A DNA stretch of 64,000 nt from Citrus sinensis. Lineage: Eukaryota; Streptophyta; Magnoliopsida; Sapindales; Rutaceae. The stretch lies in NCBI RefSeq assembly GCF_022201045.2, contig NC_068558.1, positions 50,075,501 through 50,139,500 of the forward strand. The letters are read 5' to 3'. This document shows positions 11,522 through 22,200 of the stretch, piece after piece (position 1 is the stretch's first letter; each line of letters starts with the position of its first letter). The translations under genes and the position numbers were made by a program. The notes under the pieces were generated by a model. It had not been told where the DNA came from. It did not search any database and was given only the letters and a program-made list of their open reading frames with translations.

Positions 11522-14137
11522 ACAAACAAAAGGATACCGCAAACATGATAAGTTTTCATCATCAATAATGACCTAATTTAGATTTGCTCATGTCTCAACC
11601 TAATATCAAACTTCACTGTTAAAATGATACAAGTAAAACACAAGCTACTTACTTGTATAAATAGGCAGCAATTCCTAGGATTATGCACAAGAGGATGATA
11701 TCAATGCAGAAGTTTCGACTGGATCTCAGCTGAAATAAGATCAATAAGCAAACAGAAATGAGAGTAACGACGCTGTATAGTTGAGCTTATTGAATAGAGC
11801 TTACAGGAGTCGAGCTTTTCTAAAAAGAGGTTTTTCCAATAGAGCTTTTGACAAAAAGTCATAGGATGTTTGGTTGTCAATTGAAAAAGCTTTTTTGAAT
11901 TATTAGGCTCTTTGGTTCTACAACACTAAAAGTGCTTTTAAGTTGTTAAATTACCAAAAAAGATATACAAAGAACTAATTTCATAATCATACAAATTTCT
12001 ACAAAATGCAACCAAACTATCAATTTATATGAAAATTACACATTTCTTCGGTGTTCAAATTCAACAAACAAGATTTTAGGGATTTTACATATACATATAT
12101 ATAAGGGTCCTTTGAAATTAACAAAACTGTGTTAGGTCATTTTTGACATTATATACAAAATAAAAAAGCTATTTTGCATCTAATCCCAAAAGCCCAAAAG
12201 CCCAAATTGTGGAAAAAGAGGCAAAATAGCTTTTGGAGAGCCCAAAACTTCTACTCCTTTCTTAATCACACACCACTAAAAACTTTGATAAGTGCTTTTG
12301 GAATAAAAAAAGCACTTAACGACCTTTTCAAAAGCCATACCAAACACACACTAAGGGCATAAAAATGGGGAAGGAGGGCATGGCTTCTGCATTTGAATTA
12401 GGGTTTGCATATAAAATTGCAACCAAAAGATCTTAGTGATATATAATATCTTTACCTGGGTTAGAGTATCCTTGAGTCTCACGTTGGTACTTTTCAGATC
12501 AGAGGTTGCCCTGTCAACCTGAATGATGTTCAAATAAAATTATTTATCAGTGAGGTTAATCCCTTCAAAGCAGAATACGTAATTGAATGTGGACTTCAAA
12601 TTTTATTATTTTATTATTTTATTTTTAATGTTGTTCACCAATACCAAAAAATATTCCTAGAGGACACCCAACTTTGGCAAGGATTTTCTATTCTTTGAAT
12701 TAGTTGACCGTCATTGACTTCTCAATTTGATTATATACAATTATGAAAATAGTACATTCTTTAAAAGGGAAACAAATACATGGAAAATTTCACCTCAAAA
12801 TCACCAAGCAGTGGAAAAAAATAAGTTCGCATCAAGACATAGCTACCAGAATCTTGAAAAGAGGACCATCCAAGAGAGATCTGTTTTCCTACTCCTAATA
12901 AATGCTATGCTCCCACCACACATTGGGAGATACCAACAAAGGAATAAAGGATTACCTTTTCATCAATTTCATCCATCATGGGCACTTGCCTGTCAATTTC
13001 CTGCACAAAGTACAGACAGAATGACGAAAATCAACATTTGATTCCACTATTTTTATAACACAAGAAATGGGAGAAAGGTACAAGAGCAAACCTCATTCAT
13101 GTCATGAGCCATGTTCTTCAATGTGTCCAAACCTTCCCCTATAACATCTAAACCTTGGTCCTGAAAAAGGTGTCAAATAGATATAAAATTGGAACTTTTT
13201 CAACTCATGATATCTAAACACAAATAATGTTTAAATTGCATAATAAATTATACTACTATTTAACATATTCTAGCTCCATAAACTCACAAATACAAAACAC
13301 TTGCCTGTTTCATTCTCCGCATCTCATACTCTTGCCTAAACCCACTCGACTCTTCGGTTTCTTGGAAATATTCATCATCAAATTTCCCACCTAACAAATT
13401 AAAGAGGGAATATCAAAAAAAAAAAAAAAAACTAAGTACTAGTGTTTTTTTTTTTTTTTCTTCTCTATAAATTAAGACAAATATGTACCTGAATAAGTGT
13501 CAAATTTGATTCCTGTGTATGAGGCCGAAGTTGTCCCACCACCAGTTTGTTTAGCTGCAGCTGTTGAACCATCAGGTATCCCTTCAATTCTATCTTTGAG
13601 AGCAGCAACTAAGTCACTTCGAGCCTCAAGTTCCTCTTTTGAAAGCCCTTTTACCTGAATAACGTAAGAATGCAATTATACAAGATTGATCTATCACAAT
13701 TCACTAAGTGAAATGAAATAATTTTTTTTTTTGAAACAAATACCTTTTTAAAAGCAAGTCTTTGTAATTTAGCCACTTCTTCAAGCAACCTAGCTTTTGT
13801 TCTTCGTATCTCCGCGTTCATCGCAACTGCCGTCGCACGATTTTTCTCTGTTGCTGCCGCCTCCGATTTCTAAAAAAAATTCCGATTTTTGAGAGTTGTA
13901 AAGTTAAACCCAAATAAGGAACCAAAAAAAAGAAAAAAAAAAAACAGTTGTTAAAGTTTAAATCAAAGAAGATAAAGTTACCTGCAGAGCAGCGTCGAGG
14001 TCGGCCTGAACGACGCCGTACAGGCGAGCGAAAGCGTCGTCGCCGTAGACGTTGAGCTCTTTTTGTTTATCGACATCGTACTTGTCATATTTCTTGCAAA
14101 TCGCGTCGACTCTTGTGATCAAATCTATCACACTCAT
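11504..14137 (-). CDS. SYP71: Qc-SNARE, SYP71-type syntaxin
   Basis: Nine exons on the minus strand: 14137-13982, 13869-13744, 13654-13489, 13390-13305, 13160-13092, 13000-12956, 12518-12456, 11729-11653 and a 13-nt terminal exon 11516-11504. They predict 266 residues, the family's usual length. The N terminus (MSVIDLITRVDAICKKYDKY), the SNARE coiled coil (about 170-235, VDRATSDLKSTNVRLKDT) and the C-terminal anchor (IDIILLCIILGIAAYLY) followed by NVLK identify the plant SYP7 subfamily. These tail-anchored Q-SNAREs act in fusion at the ER, plasma membrane and cell plate. The terminal exon supplies T-GTG-TTA-AAG-TGA, restoring the conserved NVLK end; without splicing, the frame stops at once (AAG TAA). 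Intron 4 has a GC donor (CAG|GCAAGT). Telling SYP71 from SYP72/73 needs a tree. Confidence 0.93.
11861..12354. mobile_element. MITE-like insertion in SYP71 intron 7
   Basis: The intron between the coiled-coil exon and the membrane-anchor exon holds about 500 bp with diverged inverted ends. The left part reads GGATGTTTGGTTG with AAAAAGC; the right end, read on the other strand, gives GTGTGTTTGGTATGG then CTTTTGAAAAGG. Related words (AAAAGTGCTTTT, AAGCACTTAACG) recur inside. This resembles the many plant MITEs with GTTTGGT termini. Exact borders and target-site duplication could not be fixed. Confidence 0.45.
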
Positions 14138-14293
14138 TTTCTCTTTTGATTTTCTCCCAATGGGTTTCGAATTCAGTTCAAAATAAAGACAAGAAAGGAC
14201 GACGTCGTCGAGGCAGGCGAGAGTCCCCGCAGCAAGTCAAACGAGGGAGCGGTTAGGCTGGGTTTGGTAATATCTGTTTCCGTCTGATTCTTG

Positions 14294-14301
14294 CCACGTG
14301 G
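14294..14301. promoter_or_regulatory. G-box upstream of SYP71
   Basis: The palindrome CCACGTGG lies about 157 bp upstream of the SNARE start codon, in a GC-richer patch. It is a bZIP/bHLH-type site; regulation of SYP71 is inferred from position only. Confidence 0.4.
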
Positions 14302-16059
14302 ATCGTAAAACGATCATGGGGGCCGGGACCCATTGCATGCTGGAGTTGGCGTTATTGTACGGTCAGACATTCGATTTGACTTTCGCTTTTTTTGGTTTTT
14401 AGTTTTTACTCGCGATCAGTCCTTCACAAGGTCTTTTAAAAGTTAATAGATAAATTTCATTTGATTGTAACTTGTTAAGGAGACCCTTTTACAAATGAAC
14501 TCATAAATTATAGCATAAGGCCATGTCTATGTTATCTATAGCACACCCCTCAATTTGTCTTGGAGTGAAGAGATTGATTGACTGAAGTGAAATGACATCA
14601 AATGGCCATAAAATTGACACGTCCAATTAATCTCAACTGATAAGATCGATAAATATTCGGTTAATGAATTTGCAACAAGACAATCATCAGATACCGTAAG
14701 AAATTGATAAACAAACTTGTAGGTAACAAAACTTACAATAGAAAGAGCAAGTCCGTGGCTCATGCAATTAATCGTGCGAAACATTTAAATATGGTATGTG
14801 AGGTGCCCGAACAGTCATCGGTCATCCGTTATTAGAATCAACAACTAGATAAAAAAATAATAATAATAATAATAAATAATAAATAAAGAAGCAGCGCCGT
14901 TCGTAGGACACAAGCTGACAATAACCCAACTTATTCGATTGTACGGGAGCAAGTTTGTGTGGATTAATGATTACCTTTTTGTTGTCTCGAAACTCCGTTG
15001 CCTTGAAAATCATCACGAAAAACTAAAAGTTCATGAATTAGTTTGGCAAGTTGGCCTGTTAATGTACGAAGGAGAAAATAAATAGCCAGGTTGATGAGAA
15101 GACCGCCAAATTTTCTCTTCAAAATCCAGACCCAAGAGTTTTCAATTCTTAACCCCCAAAAAAAAAAAAAAAAAAAACAAAAGACAAAGTCCCCTTTTTA
15201 TGGGCTAGTAGTTTTTGTAACCGATGCAATCCGACCACTCGTAATTAATGATAACGCTTGCGCTTGGACAGACATGGGCTTTTTATATTCAACCTTCCTT
15301 CTTGTCTCCAATTTTTTTTTTTTGTTTTTTAATCTTTTGTTAACGAAGATTTTATTCTGGTAGTCGTTACTTGTGATTGGTTCATATCGGAATTTAATTA
15401 GATTGGGCACATTCGATACTGGTACTTTCTGTATATTTTCAGTTCCAACTACTTCCGACAAGCAACAGCCACTCCATATTTTTTGAGGAGATATTCTTCA
15501 TTTAAATATAAAAATTGTTCATGAAAGCCTGATAATTAATTTTTTACTTTGTATGTTTAACCATGGATAATTTCTCGGCTTTTGACCTTTTCACCCTAGT
15601 CGTGAATTTATCATTGACTTCATCACAAAACAGGGTACGGTTACCACAAGGACAAGGTAGCTGACCCTATAGTATAATTCATCTTCTTGTTATCATAAAA
15701 TAATAATAATTCATCTTCTTGTTCGTTGAACAATATTTGTTGTTGTGCTGCAACTATTTTGCCTCTTGGGCAAATTACGCCATGTTTGTCCATTGGCTAC
15801 AGTACTGTTGGTTGGATATCCAATTGCTGGAATCCTACGAAGCCACAAGACAAGCAACTACTTTATAGGTTTCTTTCACCAACATAGTTGGTAATTAGCA
15901 GGTGAACTCTGGAAAAAACAAAAACAATTGCGAGAACAAATAGAACTATCAAGGTTAATCCTTGGTAATAACTAGAAGGATAATTGATGCAGCAATTGTG
16001 TGACTACTGCAAACTGTTGGAAACAAATAATGGCTCAAAGAAAATGTTATAAACTCATA

Positions 16060-16107
<48 letters not shown>
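16060..16107. repeat. Compound (TA)n(GA)n microsatellite
   Basis: About 12 TA units (16060-16084) run directly into about 11 GA units (16085-16107). It is likely to be length-polymorphic between individuals. Confidence 0.9.
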
Positions 16108-16375
16108 GTAATTTATTGAGATAAGTTGGTTCGGGGGGGAAATAATTTTATGATAAAAAATAATTACAATAATTTAATGATAAAAATTTTAGGGGCATTA
16201 ACTAGAGCCACTGGAAAACCCTAGATTTGACAATCCAAAGATGCCACCATAATGTGCGATTGTTTAAGCCGGCAAATCTAATAGCTCAAGATTAGATACA
16301 CTGAGGCCATTCAAGTGGAAATTAATTATTTCCTTCAAATATGTTGTTATATAAATGTTTAACGTATTAGACTAA

Positions 16376-17090
16376 GGTGACGTTTGTTTTTTTGTCTGAA
16401 ATCTGAATAGACCTGAATTAGTATGAATTCTGAATAGATCTAAATATCTGAATCTCGAAAAATAATTATTAAGTTGTTTATTTTTTTCAACTTAAAAACT
16501 AAAAATATATACTTTTACATTTGTATCCATATTAAATTTGAATGTCAAATAATAATGTAGTAAATACCACAATATTTTAACATTTATAAGTAAAATTATA
16601 TTCAAGTAAATACATAATGATTTTGGAATTTTAATATATAAAATACTATAAATTTCAAATTTTATCATATATAATATAAGAAAGAAAAAAATTAATAAGA
16701 TGCTTGAAACAGTTGATTTCTATTTTATCTTGAAGTTGTCGCATGTAATTTTGATATTTAATGCTCGAGGAGTTGATATCAAAGTGAGGAGGGATTCCTT
16801 GTCGGCTAAAAAAATAATGATGAGATTATTATATGGGGTAAATATCTATAGGTAAATTTTGAGATAGACATGAAACATAAATTATTTAGCAAGAATATTT
16901 TTTACATTAGAAAGTAATTGACTTAATTCAAATGTCTCCATTAAGTAAAAAGCCAAAAAAATTAGCTCATTTTATTAAGTCAAAATTATTTAAAAAGTTC
17001 CATTAAATTATAAAAATAAATACCTCTAATTAATTTAATTAATTAAATTAAGTCACTTTTAAGTCATTAAGTTAAAAAACAAACGACAGC
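16376..17090. mobile_element. MITE A, PIF/Harbinger-like, 715 bp
   Basis: The left end GGTGACGTTTGTTTTTT and the reverse complement of the right end, GCTGTCGTTTGTTTTTT, match at 15 of 17 positions. The element is flanked by TAA on both sides (16373-16375 and 17091-17093), the 3-bp target-site duplication of PIF/Harbinger elements. It has no transposase frame and is AT-rich inside. A shorter relative in the opposite orientation lies at 18445-18926. Confidence 0.7.
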
Positions 17091-17093
17091 TAA

Positions 17094-18444
17094 TAAACAA
17101 TATTCTCCTTACAATTCATGTACTACAAATGTTGTAATTTATTCTGTAATAGTCTTCGAAGACTGAGAATTGAATGAAAAACTATTTATTTAGAAACAAT
17201 TTGCTGAGTTTTTCTGGAAACTAAAGCAGTGGAAATCAACAACCATGACGCAGTTCAAATTCTTCCCGGCAATCTGTCGAACAACTGCGGGGCAAATTAT
17301 TTTGCACCTCTTTGTGACGTAATTCTTTCCAAATTTAGCACGAAAGCGCAACATCAAACTTTCTTTTCTCAATTTCGACCAACAAATCTATTATATAATT
17401 GATTTGATCTACCATAACCGTGTTGATACCGATGCATAATCAGATGGCCAATATTTCTTTAACAATGTTACCGTTGCATGCTTATGATTCATGCTATCAA
17501 CGGTACCCTAAGCTATCAATATTCGCAGCATACTGTTCTGGAGAGTGGATTGCCGGACAACGCCGCGTGGTCCGTCGTTCTCAGTGGTGGTGGGTGCGCG
17601 CGATGTGCTTTCGCAGATGAGACTGAGATTTCTGTTGTCAGGTAACCGGATAAGCGAGTACCCCTGTGCAATTACATCCGTTGGATTGTGGTACTTCTAA
17701 TCTAACGGTCAAATCCAGACAATTACAAAATAAAGTTATTGCTTACCACGTAGGCAAGGTAGCTGGCCCATGGTTTTTACAGATGTCAATTTTATTCTTC
17801 GTTTTAGTATTTTTCAAAAGATTCTTTTAAAAAGGACTCTTTTTTTGAATCAAAAGGACATTCAACACGTAACAAACAATAATACCTTTTGATAAAGTGT
17901 AATACTGCATTCACAATGTATTTTATACAAACAATGTTGTATAAAATCTGACAAGACATATTTTAATGACTTAGATTAAAACATGGTGTTACCTACGTGA
18001 CAAGTAAATTTCCATTTAATTCTTGTGCTTAGGCTCTGAACAAATAAATTATGTATTCCTCATGGTACAAACTAGAAAAATATAAAGGGTAGTTAACCTA
18101 AAAAAAAAAATTATCAATAAAAAAAATCCACACGACACATCTATTATCTAAACTTTCAAATAATATTAAGTGAGTGAATGAAGGATTTATGTTTTTGAAG
18201 AAGCTTGAAAATAGAACGTAACTTGAATCATCTTAAAACTCATATTTGTCTGTACATCGTGAGTATCTTCAGGGCCGTCCAATTATCAAAATAGTTATAT
18301 AATGAACCCGAAGCTTCCATCGGATCTTTCCTGATATTAGGCAATTTTTATACCAAACAGATATGAAGATTATAAGTAATTTATTCCCCTTTTTCTTAGT
18401 CACAAAAATACATAAGATTATTCTCTAAAAAGAAAAAATACTAA
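17094..18444. other. Gene-free stretch between two related MITEs
   Basis: No supported gene. Open frames at 17190-17372 (-) and 17420-17620 (+) have no recognisable domain and no splice context. The rest is ordinary AT-rich sequence. Confidence 0.45.
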
Positions 18445-18926
18445 AGTGTCGTTTACTTTTTAACTTAATGACTTAAGATATTTAACTTAATTAATTAAGT
18501 TAATTACATGTATTTGTTTTTATAATTTAATGAGATTTTTTAGATAATTCTGACTTAATAAAATAAGTTTTTTTTTTTTACTTTTTACTTAATGGAGAAA
18601 TTTAAATTAATTTAATTATTTGCTAATATAAAAAATATCTCTATTTTGTAATTTATTTTTCATGTCTATTTCAAAACTCACTCATGAACATTTACCCACG
18701 TAATAATCTCATCATTAGTTTTACTTATAAATGTTAAAATATTATAGTATTTAATATATTATTTATTTAACATTTAAATTTAAAAAAATATAAATATAAA
18801 AATATATTTTTTTAATTTTTTAAATTAAAAAAATAACTTAATATATATTATTTAAATTTAAATATTTAAATATATTTAAATTTAGATTAATTCAGATTTA
18901 TCGTGATTTCATATAAAAAACGCACC
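18445..18926. mobile_element. MITE B, same family as MITE A, inverted
   Basis: Begins AGTGTCGTTTAC and ends, read in reverse, GGTGCGTTTTTTATATG, flanked by TAA at 18442-18444 and 18927-18929. Its left part (TTTTTAACTTAATGACTTAA) is the reverse complement of the right end of MITE A, and its interior block TAATAATCTCATCATTA matches TAATGATGAGATTATTA in A. The two are therefore family members in opposite orientation about 1.4 kb apart. Non-autonomous. Confidence 0.7.
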
Positions 18927-19226
18927 TAAGATTGGTTTGCGCAGAAAAGTCTCTTATTACTTTAATTCACACCGTTGGGAAAAATAAGTGCAAACACGCG
19001 CCCTCCATTTTAAGCCGGTTCAAGCGAGTGCTAAACGTTCCCCTCCCTTGGCGTGTGATTATAATGCAGTTGCATCATCTTCGACAGCTATCTTGACTGA
19101 CACGAGTCAACCGAACACTCTATAAAATAGTAAAACGTAATAAAATTAAACAATACTTTTTAACAATATTCACTTTACTTAAATCTCGTTTGTTACAAAG
19201 AATCAACTCAGAAAAAAAGAAAAGAA

Positions 19227-22200
19227 ATGGTAGAGAATTTGATTCCATGCTATCGGTTTAATCTGATTATTCTCAGTTACTGTGTTTTCTTATCATGTTT
19301 CTTTGTCCGCTCTTATTCACTGGGTGAAGTGGATGCCTACGGCACTTTCTCTATCTCGAGTTTTAGATATCCCGAAACTCGGTTAAGGCCATTTGATTCG
19401 CGTTATTTCAGAGGTAAGGGATCAAGATTTATCAAATTTTCTTTTTTAAATTAATTTTATTTACAAGAATAATACGCATGTTTGAGCAAATTGCTCGTGA
19501 TCAAGTGGCTGCTTCCCCCTTCTGTCTTCAGCATGTGTTGGCGGAATAAATTATTTTATTTTCTACATTTTTAATTATCAATTCTGATATTTCACTTGTT
19601 ATGACGTTGTTTCTTGCTCCAGTTGATTTGCCACCGTGGTTCTCTTCATTGTCGATAGTGTTGGAGTCAGACGTTGACCTCGTAAGCGTGCTTATTTAAT
19701 TTGGGAGATTTTTTACAATACAAAATGTTGCTGATCTCTAATGACTTAACGTGCTATATTTTTGTATAGCCATGTTTGGCTAATTGTAAGATTCTTTTAA
19801 AGTTTATTTTTCCTACAATCATGACTTGAAGAGATATTAAAGTTCTGCTGCAAAATTTGTGTGCAATCATGAAGGCAATTCCATGACATTACTTCTTCAA
19901 TTCTATTGTAATTTATTTATTTTTTTTCCGGTCTGCTTATAGTTCAAACCCTTAACAGGATGCCAGAAGGATAGCAAAAGTTCCGGAAAGTGCTCTGCCC
20001 TTGATTTGCTTGAGAGATGGCAGTCTCCCTCTGCCTCAAGTCACAAATGCTTTTGTAAAAGGTTTAGGTGTGATGTTCTAAACTTGGATCCCCTGGGTTG
20101 TAGGCTCCTTTCATCTCTTCTATATTGTAGTTTTAACATGTTCCCTGTATTATTCCACTCTATTTACGGATTTATATTCTGTAGCTCTTCGACATTTGAA
20201 TGCATATGTGAAAAGATGTTGATCAATCTCTTAGGTAGCTGAAGGATGAATGTCAGGGCTTTCAGTTTCTTTTTGGGCCTGGGTTATGTTCCTCATGTGT
20301 CAATATAGTTTTTGGCATTAGTAACCATGTAAGATTCTGGTTGCTTAGTTATTCTTAGCAGCACTATTTTCTGACTGTAATGTAACATGCTTTGATTAGG
20401 CCCAAATTCTGCCTGTTTTTGTTCTCTTAGGTTCATTCTTTGTGTTATAAATCTGATATACTAGTGATTCAAAATTTTACTATGGAAAATTTTCTTTATT
20501 GCAGTGTTAGGTTCTTTCTCAAATGGATCTTCAAATGAATTAGAGGATATTCAGAATGAGGAGCAGTGCTATCCGATGCAGAAAAATATATCAGTGAAGT
20601 TGACAAATGAGCAGGTCTATATCTTTACTTGTATGCAAAAAGCCAAAAGGTCTTGCTTCGTGCCTTTCCTCAACAAGTTTTCATTCTGTCCTCATATTCC
20701 CCCTATTTTCCTTATTCTTTCCTGGGAGCTTTGATGCTGCCACATACATATTGTTTACAAAATTCATTGTCGCTTAGAAACTGTTGTCAGCTTTTAACTT
20801 ATGAGGCTTTGTTCAGATATCTCCAGGAGCTTGGTATCTTGGATTTTTCAATGGCGTCGGAGCAATAAGGACACAATCAAAGATGGTATAGCTCATAAGC
20901 ATTAGTATTAGATTCTTCATTATTCAGTTTCAGGATATAGTAGTAATTCTATTGCGTCTTCTGATTATTCACTTATTTACTTAATATCTCTATCTTTATA
21001 TTATTGATGATTGCAACTGTGAAATACTTGCAAGTTCTCTGAGAAACACAACATTAATGCAGCAATCTTTGGTTAGAAACAATATCATTGTGACGACAGC
21101 TGATAGAGTGCTTGAGGCCTTTTCTTTTTCCTTTCTCTTGATAGTATGTAGTTGTTTATTCTAGGGCACAGAAGAAAAAAATATAATTTCAAACGAACAG
21201 CAGTTATATGCTTTTTCCTTCCAAAAATAGGAACTTTAATCAGAAAGTTTAAAAAAAAGGAGCAAATATTGATTCCTAGCTAATATATGTTTTTTTATTC
21301 AAACTGTTGAGAAAACTAAAGGTTTTTCTTTGTTGGCACCAATTGAAGTCAAAACAGTTATGACAGGAATCTGCAACTTTAGAGTGGCTACATATTCCAA
21401 AAGTCCTCCAATTCTGGCTTTAAGATTCCTATCCAGAAAATCAGCATGCCGTACATGCCTCTCTAACATACAATGTCAGTCATTTACGTAAGATTATGAC
21501 TGTCATTACGTGTACAAAACTTAAGTGTTACCGGTTTTATTTCCTGAAATCTTTCCGTTTAACTTTTATTAAAGCGCTTTTTGATATATTGATGTCACCA
21601 ATGCGTCAATGTTGCAAATATTTTGAGAAATGAGCTTGCATCTAATTCTCTGGTACTGCAGATTATTCGAGGCCCATCGTACTCCTTTACCGCCAACATT
21701 AGCGTGGAAGGATGTACAACCTCAACAATGTGGGGCCAGTACTGCAATCAGTCAGTTGACCCTCTATCGTGTGTTCGATCTGACAGTTACAATCTTACTG
21801 AACAGTTTCCTGATAGTAAGCTGAACAACAAGACCACTGAAAATGGGATTTTTTGCAGAAATTCTTTTGACTCACCTTGCCATGGAAACGGCGAAATTAA
21901 AGTCTTCTTCTTGGATGTGTTGGGAATAGCAGAACAATTAATCATTATGGCTATGAATGTCACATTTAGCATGACACAATCAAATAATACTCTAAATGCC
22001 GGTGGAGCTAACATAATGTGTTTTGCTCGTCATGGTGCAATGCCTTCAGAAATTCTGCATGATTATTCAGGTGACATATCCAATGGCCCTCTGATTGTTG
22101 ACTCACCTAAGGTTGGTCGATGGTATATTACTATTATACCTGTTAATCTTTCAAAAGAACTTGGAGAGACTCGGAATGCTGGCATACAGGTTTGCTATTC

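Larger units (their letters stand above)
14138..16375. other. SYP71 upstream region and gene-free sequence
   Basis: The first few hundred bases are the likely promoter of the SNARE gene, including a palindromic CCACGTGG. Farther on there are a poly-A tract (15160-15178), a poly-T tract near 15310, an (ATA)n-like stretch near 14855-14885 and the TA/GA microsatellite at 16060. No coding gene could be supported. Confidence 0.5.

Noticed and set aside
19943-20242. Alternative exon 3 of the TMEM8-like gene using the TATAG acceptor
   Set aside because: Would shift the frame and run into a stop without joining exon 4; the acceptor at 19958 keeps phase with both neighbours.
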